From positions 1 to 64,000 of the forward strand of contig NZ_CACVBR010000003.1 of the NCBI RefSeq assembly GCF_902728265.1: DNA of 64,000 nt, in the 5' to 3' direction. The notes beneath the pieces are model-generated. The model was not told the DNA's origin, searched no databases, and saw only the letters and a list, made by a program, of their open reading frames with translations. The stretch comes from Chryseobacterium potabilaquae (GTDB lineage: Bacteria > Bacteroidota > Bacteroidia > Flavobacteriales > Weeksellaceae). Each line of letters opens with the position of its first letter. Position 1 is the stretch's first letter. Shown here piece after piece: positions 55,501 to 64,000 of this stretch. A program made the position numbers and the translations under genes.

Positions 55501-57744
55501 ATGAAAACGCCTATCCTCATCGCAGCAATATTTTTTAGCGGATTGATATTCGCTCAGGAAAAAAAATCAGATACTGTAAAGACAAAAACAATAGAAGGAA
55601 TAACACTCACCAAGCAAATATTCAAAAAACAAAGTGATCGTTTTGTATACGATGTTGCGGCATCACCTGTTACAAAAGGAAACACAACTTTTGATCTTTT
55701 AAAACAAACTCCACTTTTATCAACTACCGATGATAAAACCCTAAAAATAGCAGGAAAAAACAATGCTCTAATCTATATCAATGGAAGAAAAACCAATATG
55801 GATGCGGAGTCATTAACGCAATTTCTAAAAAATACTCCTGCCGAAAACATTCAAAGAATTGAAGTTATTACCGTTCCCGGCAGTGAATATCAAGTTGAAT
55901 CTTCTGATGGAATTATCAATATTGTATTAAAGAAAAAAATGAGTGATGGGACTAGTGGAAATATGAGAATGGCCAATACTCAGAATAAATACAATTCAAG
56001 CCAAGCAAGTTTCTCATTAAACTATAGGAAAGGTAAATTAGGCGTGAGTGCAAACCTAAATGGAGGAGAAAATATTAATCCTCAAGCCTATATCTTACGA
56101 AATGGAACTGATAAAATAAGAAACGAATCTGTAGGTAATATAGATGATCCTAATAAAAATATCGGTGGATACTTAAATATTGATTATCAGTTAACAGAAA
56201 AAAGCAACTGGGCTCTATCCTGGAACTCTTGGGCCAATAAAAGTTATAATTCAACAATAGATCTATTAAATACAATTACAAGATTTGATAATGGTAATTT
56301 AGTTTCTACAGATTATACCCGTACTAAAAACAAAGAAGATGCTCGTAACTACAACAACTCTGTTAACTTAAATTATGAAGTAAAACTTGACTCTTTAGGA
56401 AGCAAGCTCAATCTAAATGCGGCCTATCTCAATTATAAAAGATTTCAATATTCCGATAATAACACCATGGTTCCAGGACAAAATAATGATTTCTCTCAAT
56501 TCAGTAAAAAAATCATTCAGGACATTCCTCAAATAATTAATAATTTTTCAGGAACCGTTGACTATATCCAAAAATTAAAAAATGATTACACATTTTCAGT
56601 AGGTGGTAACTTTAACAAAACCAAGACTGATAATGATACTAAAAATTATACATTTTTATATGACAACAATGGAAATCAGCAACCCGTAGAAGAAGATTTT
56701 AACCACTTTGTGTATGATGAAAACATTTATGGTCTTTATTTAACTTTTGAAAAGAAATTCTCTGATAAATTTTCAGGAAAAATAGGAACAAGATACGAGA
56801 TTACAAACAGTTTGGGAACTTCCGACAACGCTTCTCCTGAATACCGAAGAATAGAAAGAAATTATAATAATTTGTTACCCTACTTAAGCTTTAATTATGC
56901 CATTAATGATAAAAATAATATTTCCTATTCATTTTCAAGCAGAATGCGTAGACCTAGTTTTTGGGAATTAAATCCTGTAAAAAACATTATTACGGAAGAT
57001 AATTACACTCAAAACAATCCTTTTGTAAAGGCTTCTTCAACATACAATCAGGAACTAACCTATATGTATAAAAACTCATATTTTTTAATTTTAAATCACT
57101 CCTTATTTAAAGATGTAATTACACAAGTTCCTTTACAGAGAAAATATATGGATAATAATGTGGAAAGAGTGCAACTTGCCTATATCAGAACAAATTTTGG
57201 AACAAAACAGGAAATGTCCGCAATGGTAGGGATTCAAAAGTCTTTTTTCAAACAATATTTAACAACCAATTTTAATATTGGGGTTCAACATAATATCAAT
57301 GATGGAACTTTAAACACAGATCCAACAACAGGGCAAATTTTTGACAATTATGTAAACAATACAAATTCTACAAGTATTGTTATTCAAACCAACAATACAC
57401 TCCGCTTAGACAAAAAGAAAACTTGGTTTTTAGGAGTAAATTACTTTTTCGTAGACAAACAACAAATTGAACTTGGACTATTGAAAAATTTAATGAGTTT
57501 AGATTTGAGTCTAAAGAAAAATTGGAATGATTGGACGTTTGCCGTTAATGTAAATGATGTATTAAGAACAAACATTGTGGAAATCGAGGATTTCCAAGCT
57601 TCAGGAAATTATAATTACATCAGAAATGATCAATTCAGAAGAAGCATGACTGTAAGTATCACCTATAATTTTGGTAATCAAAAAGTAAAAAAAGTAAGGG
57701 ATATAGAAAGTGCTTCCGATGCGATCAAAAACAGAACAAGATAA
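55501..57744 (+). CDS. Outer membrane beta-barrel / TonB-dependent-receptor-like protein
   Basis: The 747-residue protein has a signal peptide (IAAIFFSGLIFAQ). A short plug-like region follows (about 30-140), with GNTTFDLLKQTPLLSTTDDK, ALIYINGRKTN and VITVPGSEYQVESSDGIINI, and then a large outer-membrane beta-barrel. The barrel half has alternating aromatic strands (SWNSWANKSYNSTIDLLN, LPYLSFNYAINDKNNISYSF, SMTVSITYNFG). This is the outer membrane beta-barrel family 3 type common in Flavobacteria. It has no regulatory-like N-terminal domain and no SusD partner, so the ligand is unknown. It ends at a terminator shared with the convergent hydrolase gene. Confidence 0.88.
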   Translation: MKTPILIAAIFFSGLIFAQEKKSDTVKTKTIEGITLTKQIFKKQSDRFVYDVAASPVTKGNTTFDLLKQTPLLSTTDDKTLKIAGKNNALIYINGRKTNMDAESLTQFLKNTPAENIQRIEVITVPGSEYQVESSDGIINIVLKKKMSDGTSGNMRMANTQNKYNSSQASFSLNYRKGKLGVSANLNGGENINPQAYILRNGTDKIRNESVGNIDDPNKNIGGYLNIDYQLTEKSNWALSWNSWANKSYNSTIDLLNTITRFDNGNLVSTDYTRTKNKEDARNYNNSVNLNYEVKLDSLGSKLNLNAAYLNYKRFQYSDNNTMVPGQNNDFSQFSKKIIQDIPQIINNFSGTVDYIQKLKNDYTFSVGGNFNKTKTDNDTKNYTFLYDNNGNQQPVEEDFNHFVYDENIYGLYLTFEKKFSDKFSGKIGTRYEITNSLGTSDNASPEYRRIERNYNNLLPYLSFNYAINDKNNISYSFSSRMRRPSFWELNPVKNIITEDNYTQNNPFVKASSTYNQELTYMYKNSYFLILNHSLFKDVITQVPLQRKYMDNNVERVQLAYIRTNFGTKQEMSAMVGIQKSFFKQYLTTNFNIGVQHNINDGTLNTDPTTGQIFDNYVNNTNSTSIVIQTNNTLRLDKKKTWFLGVNYFFVDKQQIELGLLKNLMSLDLSLKKNWNDWTFAVNVNDVLRTNIVEIEDFQASGNYNYIRNDQFRRSMTVSITYNFGNQKVKKVRDIESASDAIKNRTR

Positions 57745-57779
57745 ATCAAAATTCTATTCATATTAATTATATTGTTTTG

Positions 57780-57806
57780 AATTCGCGGCTAAGTTAGCCG
57801 CGAATT
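57780..57806. terminator. Bidirectional GC-rich terminator
   Basis: AATTCGCGGCT (57780-57790) pairs with 57796-57806, extending inward by AA/TT to an almost loopless palindrome. It separates the convergent receptor and serine-hydrolase genes and has the highest local G+C of the area. Confidence 0.85.
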
Positions 57807-57849
57807 TGTTTGTTTAAAAAGGTAATATACTAGAAAAGTATGGGCTATC

Positions 57850-59073
57850 TTAATAACCTAACGTTTTTTTAGCTTCAAGAGCAGTCATATTTAGTGCATT
57901 AATACATTGGGGAAAGTTTTGGGCATTATTACTAAGATCCCAAAATGGTAATAATACGATTACTGAAAAGTCCGTATCAGGATCATATAACATGATAGAT
58001 AAATACCCTTCTGTTGCTCCATTATGACCATACCCAACCCCAGGAAGATAAAAACATCCTAAGGAATAATTTCTATTCTCCGCAGTTGTTGCCAATCCTC
58101 TACTTCTCCTCATTAATTCTGCACTTGAGGGATAAAGTACATTTTTTCCTTTCATCACACTCCTTATATAACTAGAGAGCATAAGCATTGTTCCTACTCC
58201 ATTGCCCTCAGCAATATGTGGACTTGCATTTTTCAAATCCGTCACTTCCATTGTATTGTCATTTTTTATCAATCCTTTTACATAGGGTGTAAGTAATTGT
58301 TTATCTGAAGCTAATTCTGGAAATCTGATTCCTATTGGAACTTTAGAACTTGGCCCTACAATATGATCATACATATAATTTCCATAAGTCTTTGAAGTAT
58401 TGGCTTTCTGCGAATAAATCCTAGCTATTATTTCTCCTAAAATTGAATATCCGGTATTTGAATAATGATAAACAGTATTAGGAGCTCCATAAGTAAGGTT
58501 ATGTTCCGTTAAAACCTTAATATATTCCGTAGTTGTGAATTGATGATCCGGATAGTTATTAAGCATATAATCACCATAAGTTTCACCATTTATATGATAC
58601 TGAGAACTGTCGTTAGTTACATCATATACCCCAGCATTATGTTGTAGAAGTTGGCGAATGGTAATTTGATTTTTAAATGGAAAATTCCACTCTGCAATAT
58701 TGGGTGTATACGGAATATCAGTTCCCGGAATATTAGCAGTTATTTTATCATCAAGATTAAGCCATCCATCTTGCATCATTTTTAGAATAGCCGTAGAAGT
58801 GAAACTCTTAGTATTGCTAGCAAAACGAAAGTAAGTATTAGGAGTCACCGTTGTCCCATTCGTTCCTTTTATTGTACTGAAATAAGTTCCTTTTGATGAG
58901 ACTACATATACACTTAAAGAGGGTATATCAGTTTGAAGAGAATTTTGAAGATTTTCATGAATATTCTTTACAACTCCGTCCAGTTCTGCTTGATAATTTT
59001 TATTGTTTTCATCGTTACTACATCCTAAAATACCAAATAATAAAGGTATTAAGAATAGTTTATTTGTTTTCAT
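57850..59073 (-). CDS. Serine hydrolase lipoprotein (beta-lactamase/D-Ala-D-Ala carboxypeptidase-like)
   Basis: The 407-residue protein starts with a canonical lipobox, FGILGCSN, Cys18 being the lipidated residue. It has the class C/esterase-type serine hydrolase fold with the three conserved elements: Ser86-x-x-Lys89 in FASNTKSFTS, the Tyr-x-Asn in YHYSNTGYSILGEI, and HNG in VGYGHNGATEGYLS. Such proteins may be penicillin-binding carboxypeptidases, esterases or peptidases, and the substrate cannot be read here. It lies 35 bp downstream of the GH43 gene on the same strand, so the two may be co-expressed. Confidence 0.87.
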   Translation of the reverse strand: MKTNKLFLIPLLFGILGCSNDENNKNYQAELDGVVKNIHENLQNSLQTDIPSLSVYVVSSKGTYFSTIKGTNGTTVTPNTYFRFASNTKSFTSTAILKMMQDGWLNLDDKITANIPGTDIPYTPNIAEWNFPFKNQITIRQLLQHNAGVYDVTNDSSQYHINGETYGDYMLNNYPDHQFTTTEYIKVLTEHNLTYGAPNTVYHYSNTGYSILGEIIARIYSQKANTSKTYGNYMYDHIVGPSSKVPIGIRFPELASDKQLLTPYVKGLIKNDNTMEVTDLKNASPHIAEGNGVGTMLMLSSYIRSVMKGKNVLYPSSAELMRRSRGLATTAENRNYSLGCFYLPGVGYGHNGATEGYLSIMLYDPDTDFSVIVLLPFWDLSNNAQNFPQCINALNMTALEAKKTLGY

Positions 59074-59108
59074 GGTTAAATATTAGTTATTGGTGGTATT
59101 ATATTAGT

Positions 59109-60866
59109 CTATTCTGATTGTATTACTTCTGTTCTTTCTGAAATTCCATTAGAATTAAATGCTTCTATTTGAAAATAATAAGTATCCGTTCTATCAGCTC
59201 CTGTAAAAAAATATTCATTCTTTCCATAAACCATGATACTTCCATACAGTTTATCCGGTGATTTCCCCCAATAAATTACGTACCCATCCGCTTCCGAATT
59301 TTGCTGCCATTTCATCCAAATACTCCTTCTTTCCCCATATTTTTTAGGATCAGCTCTTAGAGGAACAAAATTTTGCACTTTAGAAGGTCTCTCACTATTC
59401 CCTTTTCCAAATACTCTAAAGCCACTTAAAGCGAATTTCCCCGTGGGCATTTTTATATTTTCTATTTTCAGAAATCTTGCCGTTACGGGCTTACTAAGTT
59501 CTATATAATCATGAGGGACATCTTTTATATTTTTGCTTTTATCAACAATTACATTCCATTTTTTCCCATCATGCGACCCTAAAATTTTATATTGATGCAT
59601 TTTACCTAAAGTTTTACCTAAAAATTCTACATCTTGATCCGCATAATTAATCTGAATGGCATTAACTGTGGATACTTCCCCCAAGTCAGTTTGAAACCAC
59701 TCTCCAGCATTTCCGGTTTTTGCACTCCAATATGTTTTAATATCTTCATCTACCGCATAATTAGAGTGATACCCTCCTAAAGTTGATGAGACTTGAACGG
59801 GCTTATTGTAATTTAAAAGCATCCAGCCTGCAAAAAGACCTTTAGTAAAATCTTTTCCTTGGGCATATTGAGGTAAGTAAGTAGGATAATCTCCATAAGC
59901 TGTGTTACAATACATAACATCATCTTTATCAAAACCAGCAGGCCAGATCCCTATTCTTCTTTCAAAGTTATTTTTAGTAGAAATAAAAATGGTTGATACA
60001 TGCCACCAATTTTTAAAATTATCTTCAAAAGTAGCTCCATGTCCGGCCCCCCTAGCAAATCCACTAGGTTTATAGGAAAATGGATTATGCTGTTGGTATT
60101 CAAATCCTTCTAATGGACTTTTACTCACATAGACTCCATCAGAATATCCACTGAATTCTGTAGCGGGCGCACCATACTGCATATAATACTTGCCATTATG
60201 TTTTGTCATCCAAGCTCCTTCTACAAAAGGCTGCAAAAAAACATTATCATTATATTCCCCAAATCTCTCCCAACCATGATCTTCCGGTTTTAATCTAAGA
60301 ATTGGTTTTACAAACCCTTCAGATTGCAACGTTTTTACTTTGACCTCCGTTCCTAATAATGGCCATTCATTGCTTGACCCCCAATAGAGATAGAGCTTAT
60401 TTTTATCTTCATCATAATGAAAGGCAGGATCCCACGCTCCCACTTTTAAAGTATCAACGGCAATATGCCAATCATCTTTTGTTGGATTTGTACTTTTCCA
60501 TATCGGAAAATCTTGTTCCCAAGTTGAGCCAAAAACATACAACGTATCTTTCATAGACCAAACTGCCGGAGCGTTTAAATCATGAGTATATTTATTGTCT
60601 CTAAGAAATTTTCTTTTTATAAACTTCCAATCCAACATATCATCACTATACCAATAGCCTTCCTGATTTGTTGAAAAAAGGAAGAGTTTATTTTTAAAGT
60701 TAACAATTACTGGATCCGCCGTAGCCCGATGTTTTCCTTGTTTAGAAAAAACCTCAAATGGAGTATAACCATAATCTATATTGATGGGGTTACAGAACGT
60801 TTTTTGTTGAGCTTCAACAAAGCAGAATGGCAATGATGCCATCAATAAAATAATTTTCTTTTTCAT
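59109..60866 (-). CDS. Family 43 glycosyl hydrolase with discoidin and FnIII domains
   Basis: The 585-residue secreted enzyme has a signal peptide (LMASLPFCFVEAQ) and a GH43-like five-bladed propeller of about residues 25-330. TADPVIVNFKNKLFLFSTNQ holds the likely catalytic Asp, and VGAWDPAFHYDEDKNKLYLY and FLQPFVEGAWMTKHNGKYYM hold further acidic residues. A discoidin/F5-8 type C module (about 355-490; YWSAKTGNAGEWFQTDLGEV) and a fibronectin III domain follow. GH43 enzymes cleave arabinan, xylan or galactan side chains, and the substrate is not certain here. There is no T9SS sorting domain, so it should remain periplasmic. Confidence 0.88.
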   Translation of the reverse strand: MKKKIILLMASLPFCFVEAQQKTFCNPINIDYGYTPFEVFSKQGKHRATADPVIVNFKNKLFLFSTNQEGYWYSDDMLDWKFIKRKFLRDNKYTHDLNAPAVWSMKDTLYVFGSTWEQDFPIWKSTNPTKDDWHIAVDTLKVGAWDPAFHYDEDKNKLYLYWGSSNEWPLLGTEVKVKTLQSEGFVKPILRLKPEDHGWERFGEYNDNVFLQPFVEGAWMTKHNGKYYMQYGAPATEFSGYSDGVYVSKSPLEGFEYQQHNPFSYKPSGFARGAGHGATFEDNFKNWWHVSTIFISTKNNFERRIGIWPAGFDKDDVMYCNTAYGDYPTYLPQYAQGKDFTKGLFAGWMLLNYNKPVQVSSTLGGYHSNYAVDEDIKTYWSAKTGNAGEWFQTDLGEVSTVNAIQINYADQDVEFLGKTLGKMHQYKILGSHDGKKWNVIVDKSKNIKDVPHDYIELSKPVTARFLKIENIKMPTGKFALSGFRVFGKGNSERPSKVQNFVPLRADPKKYGERRSIWMKWQQNSEADGYVIYWGKSPDKLYGSIMVYGKNEYFFTGADRTDTYYFQIEAFNSNGISERTEVIQSE

Positions 60867-60907
60867 GTAGCAATCTCATTTTCCATTCCGTTAATACTAT
60901 ATTTTAA

Positions 60908-61831
60908 TTACATTTTGGGAAGAAAGATTTCCGCAATCATACAGCGTGCACTTCCCCCTCCATTTACCTCAATCGTATTTAAATCTGCATGAATAATTTC
61001 ACAATATTTTTCAATGGTCGATATCTGATCAGCCTGTAAAGATTTATACGCAGTCTCACTCATAACAAGAAATTTTTCGCCGTCTTTATTTTGAACCTGA
61101 AGCATATTTCCCGCAAATTGCTGCATTTGATCTTCGGTGATCTCAATAATCTCTTTCCCAGAATTTTTAATAGTTTCAATGACGTTGTTTCTCTCTAGCA
61201 TATCGTCTATACAGTCTAGACAAATCACTACAAATTTATCAGCTACACACATCATTACATTAGTATGGTAAATTGCCAATCTCTCTCCTCCCACAGTCTG
61301 GAAGGAATGAAAAACAACAGGACTGAACCCATATTTTTCACAAAATTCTCTGAATAGATTTTCATCTAATCTTAAAGAAACCGATCCATAAGCTATTTTA
61401 TTATCATGATCAAAAATCATACTTCCTGTTCCTTCTAAAAACTTTTCATTTGCCTCAGAAGAAGACCAATCGTCAATATCTTTTATAGTAAAGCCTTTGC
61501 TTTTGATTGTTTCAAGAATGTCATTTCTTCTTTCTACTCTTCTATTGTGCGCAAACATCGGATATAGTACTGCTTTTCCATCTTTATGAAAGCTTACCCA
61601 ATTATTTGGAAAGATTGAATCAGGAGTATGAGGCTGTAAAGTATCTTTTATAGTGATCACATCAATCCCTTTATTTCTTAATTTTTCAACAAAAGCATTA
61701 AACTCTTTCAAAGCCTTTTCTTGAACATCTGAACCCTTTTGTTCAACCTGAAAATAATTATTTTTTGCAGTTTCTGCATTATAACCGAAAGCAATCGGTT
61801 CTATCATTAAAACGGTATCTGTCGTTTGCAT
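60908..61831 (-). CDS. ctlX: Citrulline-utilisation hydrolase / arginine-deiminase-related protein
   Basis: The 307-residue protein belongs to the guanidine-modifying superfamily (DDAH/arginine deiminase relatives). It matches the CtlX type, with TVLMIEPIAFGYNAETAKNN, SIFPNNWVSFHKDGKAVLYP and FLEGTGSMIFDHDNKIAYGS. The catalytic His is expected in YHTNVMMCVADKF and the Cys in GGGSARCMIAEIF. Family annotation suggests hydrolysis of citrulline or a related ureido/guanidino compound, but biochemical proof is sparse. It lies 11 bp after a CPBP protease gene, in one operon with a second amidinotransferase-fold enzyme. Confidence 0.88.
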   Translation of the reverse strand: MQTTDTVLMIEPIAFGYNAETAKNNYFQVEQKGSDVQEKALKEFNAFVEKLRNKGIDVITIKDTLQPHTPDSIFPNNWVSFHKDGKAVLYPMFAHNRRVERRNDILETIKSKGFTIKDIDDWSSSEANEKFLEGTGSMIFDHDNKIAYGSVSLRLDENLFREFCEKYGFSPVVFHSFQTVGGERLAIYHTNVMMCVADKFVVICLDCIDDMLERNNVIETIKNSGKEIIEITEDQMQQFAGNMLQVQNKDGEKFLVMSETAYKSLQADQISTIEKYCEIIHADLNTIEVNGGGSARCMIAEIFLPKM

Positions 61832-61842
61832 TTTTTTGATTT

Positions 61843-62508
61843 TTATAAAATAAAATAAAAGCCGGAATAAAACTCCGTAAGTCCATAATAGCTTAATGTA
61901 AGAAAAACCGTATCAATTAAGCCATGAACAATAATATTAATCCAAATATTTTGAAATTTCAAATATATAAGGCCAAAAGCTAATCCAAATAAAAAAGTCA
62001 TCACTAAACCCGAAACTCCTTGATATAAATGAGGTAATGAAAACATTACTGCACTAAGCAAAACAATTAAAATATTTTTGTCTTTACATAGCTTCCTCAA
62101 TTGTAGAAAAGCAAAACCACGAAATAAAAGTTCTTCTCCAATAGCGGCACTAACCCACATATTGAAAAGCCATTTAAAATATTTCTGAGGATTTCCTTCA
62201 ATTACTTTAAAAGAAGAATAATCCGCAGGTTCATTAAAAATTTCACTTACCAACGGCTGAAAAATAAAATCCATTGAAAGCTCAAGAATAAAATAACAAA
62301 TAATTATTCTTTTAATTTCTAGTAATTTAATTTTTCGAAAATTCAAGTTTTTAAGATGTCCATCTTGCAAATAAGTAAAAAAAAGTATTACGATAATAAT
62401 GACACAAAATGTATATGGGAATTTTGTATAAGGGTTAAAAATTAATGAAAATACTATTACCAAAAGTAATAATGCAATCCATTTATTAAGTAATACTTTT
62501 AAATTCAT
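61843..62508 (-). CDS. CPBP (CAAX/Abi type) intramembrane metalloprotease family protein
   Basis: The 221-residue protein has about six membrane segments. It shows the CPBP signatures EELLFRGFAFLQL (the glutamate pair, about residue 124), FSLPHLYQGVSGLVMTFLFG (the second motif, His) and IIVHGLIDTVFLTL (the third motif). Members include prenyl-protein proteases and bacteriocin self-immunity proteins. It is sandwiched by 11 and 14 bp between two guanidine-superfamily enzyme genes, an unusual partnership with no obvious reason. Its N-terminal Met-Asn-Leu start has no better alternative. Confidence 0.86.
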   Translation of the reverse strand: MNLKVLLNKWIALLLLVIVFSLIFNPYTKFPYTFCVIIIVILFFTYLQDGHLKNLNFRKIKLLEIKRIIICYFILELSMDFIFQPLVSEIFNEPADYSSFKVIEGNPQKYFKWLFNMWVSAAIGEELLFRGFAFLQLRKLCKDKNILIVLLSAVMFSLPHLYQGVSGLVMTFLFGLAFGLIYLKFQNIWINIIVHGLIDTVFLTLSYYGLTEFYSGFYFIL

Positions 62509-62522
62509 TCTTATTTATTATA

Positions 62523-63437
62523 CTATTCCCTTACCAAAGGCATTGTAGAGCATCTCAATAATCCCCCCATTTTTGAAATTTCCCTGTAAGGAATTTCTTC
62601 CACCGTCATGCCCCACACATTCCTTAGATGATTATTCATTCTTGTAAAAGCTTTATCCGAGACAATAACTTCAGGAGAGATTGAAAATATATTAGGAAAC
62701 ATTTCAAACATTTCCTCATCCGTCACATGGAAACAATTTTCTTCTCCAAAAATATCAATAATCAATCGATAATCACTTTCATCTACGAAGCCATTTTTGT
62801 AAATAATACATTTATCATTTCCAACCGGATTAAAAGTACAATCTAAATGCAAAATTCCCTCATATGGAATCCTATCATTCTTCTTCAATTCTAGATCTAT
62901 AATCCTTTTCTTAGGGAAATATTCTTTAAGAATTTCAATAGCATATTCATTTGTTCTTGCCGTCTTATAATTTCTATAGTCTTCACTAAAACAAGTCCCG
63001 ATAAAAATAAAGTCGTTCCAAACAATAACATCTCCTCCTTCAATATGCGCAGTTTCAGGCAGATTAATAATATTTCTCCATGCGACTTTTTCAAAGATTT
63101 TTTTATAGGCATCCTGTTCATCAGCCCTATCTGCTATTACATTTGAAATAATCATTTTATCATCAATCACAAAGGCCACGTCTCTAGCAAACACTTGATT
63201 GTATTCCTGGATAATACTCGGTCTTAAAACCTCAACATTATACTTTTTCAAAACTTTTTCAAAAGCATTCATTTCATTAATAATATCCTCTTCCGTAGGA
63301 TATATGTTGTGTTCAATTGAATAATATGACTTAGCATCATAACTTTCCGCCAATGTAGGCACCGATCCCATAGAATTAGGCTGACCTAAAACAACAGATT
63401 TAAGCCTGCCTGTTTCGTTTTTAATATTTAGTTTCAT
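62523..63437 (-). CDS. Amidinotransferase/arginine-deiminase-fold protein
   Basis: The 304-residue protein is a pentein-fold enzyme of the amidinotransferase/DDAH type. It begins with NETGRLKSVVLGQPNSMGS. FARDVAFVIDD and ETAHIEGGDVIVWNDFIFIG (EGGD motif) follow, then GILHLDCTFNPVG with the active-site His, and the catalytic Cys is in GLLRCSTMPLV near the C-terminus. It could be an amidinohydrolase acting on arginine or a methylated arginine, or an amidinotransferase. It is the first gene of the operon with the CPBP protease and ctlX. A TATATTTG box lies upstream. Confidence 0.87.
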   Translation of the reverse strand: MKLNIKNETGRLKSVVLGQPNSMGSVPTLAESYDAKSYYSIEHNIYPTEEDIINEMNAFEKVLKKYNVEVLRPSIIQEYNQVFARDVAFVIDDKMIISNVIADRADEQDAYKKIFEKVAWRNIINLPETAHIEGGDVIVWNDFIFIGTCFSEDYRNYKTARTNEYAIEILKEYFPKKRIIDLELKKNDRIPYEGILHLDCTFNPVGNDKCIIYKNGFVDESDYRLIIDIFGEENCFHVTDEEMFEMFPNIFSISPEVIVSDKAFTRMNNHLRNVWGMTVEEIPYREISKMGGLLRCSTMPLVRE

Positions 63438-64000
63438 AAAGATTTATGCAATACTACAAATATAAGTAAAGGTCTGTATTTGTAAAACTTTTGGATTGTT
63501 TTTAAAAGCCAATTTCATTTTATTCTATAAAAGATTTAAAATACAGTTTTTGCTTATAACTCCATCATTAAAACACAAATAGAATAACTACAAAAATCGT
63601 TTTTTAAAGATAATACCCAGTTACGGTCTACGATATTCATTCAATTGCGTATCAACAATTTTCATTTTATTATATATTGATCAACGAAAATAAAATTAAA
63701 ACTACAAAATGTGTAAATGTAAAACGATATTAAAAAGTCACTATTTAATGAATTTTAGTGAAAACAATGATAATATAGAACATAAAACACATATTATTGA
63801 TTATAATTCACCATAATTTCAATTATTTTTCGAAATATACTAAAATAGAATATTATTAATTTCAATTTAATTAAAATCAAAAAATATAAAATCTAATGCC
63901 AAATTTTAAGTTTATTTTTCAATAAGAAATCAATAATTAAATAAAATAAAAAGTACGATTTAATCAAAATAAAAACCAAAGTAGTAAACATATTACTACT
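63438..64000. other. 563-bp region at the end of the window
   Basis: No gene, hairpin or repeat that I trust is visible, only very A/T-rich DNA. It contains the promoter box of the amidinotransferase operon and may hold the upstream region of a gene beyond the window. Confidence 0.5.
63457..63464 (-). promoter_or_regulatory. -7 box of the amidinotransferase-CPBP-ctlX operon
   Basis: Read on the minus strand the sequence is TATATTTG, a perfect TAnnTTTG match 19 nt upstream of the start codon at 63437. Confidence 0.55.

Noticed and set aside
63438-64000. A gene in the last 560 bp of the window
   Set aside because: Frames there are short, A/T-composed and without start context or domain, so the region is more likely intergenic.

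Overview
The window is AT-rich chromosomal DNA of a member of the Bacteroidota, most likely a flavobacterium of the Chryseobacterium/Elizabethkingia group (Weeksellaceae). The evidence is several type IX secretion (T9SS) C-terminal sorting domains, many TAnnTTTG-type -7 promoter boxes with no regular Shine-Dalgarno sites, bacillithiol synthesis (bshA), a methionine synthase split into two genes, a CBM20-GH77 (DPE2-like) amylomaltase and a MoxR/DUF58/DUF4350/DUF4129 cluster. The genus-level placement is inference from gene content. No tRNA, rRNA, CRISPR array, intact insertion sequence or prophage was seen.

Layout. 1-6 kb: a lipoprotein, a GH3 hexosaminidase with bshA, then DUF2851-PspC-GNAT. 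5.8-12 kb: a SIMPL protein, two tandem carboxypeptidase-regulatory-like proteins, an AddA/RecB-like helicase-nuclease and ferritin. 12-21 kb: a Spy-like periplasmic protein, a Tyr/Asn-rich GFRG-repeat protein, malQ, a T9SS cargo protein, cysS, folE and a secreted protein of unknown function. 21.5-30.3 kb: a methionine regulon on the minus strand in the order metX, ACT-homoserine dehydrogenase, metZ, metH N-part, metH C-part, metF. It is preceded by a recognisable SAM-I (S-box) riboswitch and a TATCTTTG promoter box, so nearly the whole homoserine-to-methionine route appears to answer to S-adenosylmethionine.

30.4-37.7 kb: a GH63-like glucosidase, then three paralogous T9SS-exported proteins in tandem. 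The last two look recently duplicated together with part of their upstream DNA, and their 3' ends are almost identical. 37.8-45.8 kb: OsmC, the MoxR-vWA type cluster with SpoIIM and a divergent RDD gene, and a small GNAT. 45.8-55.3 kb: a glycosyltransferase with an LpxH-like phosphoesterase, yebC, an OmpA/TSP3 porin-like protein with a lysine-rich tail, smpB, an ABC-F ATPase with one degenerate ATP site, recJ, nadD and a DUF3817 protein. 55.5-64 kb: a TonB-receptor-like outer membrane protein, a serine hydrolase lipoprotein, a GH43 enzyme, and a ctlX-CPBP protease-amidinotransferase operon.

Most of the window is core metabolism and housekeeping. I did not find a convincing wholly new system. 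The items most worth a second look are the ABC-F protein whose two degenerate motifs fall on the same predicted ATP site, the homoserine dehydrogenase that keeps the ACT domains but not the kinase of ThrA, the methionine synthase split exactly at a domain linker under riboswitch control, the tandem T9SS paralogs with homogenised 3' ends, and a 96-nt structured inverted repeat between two of them.
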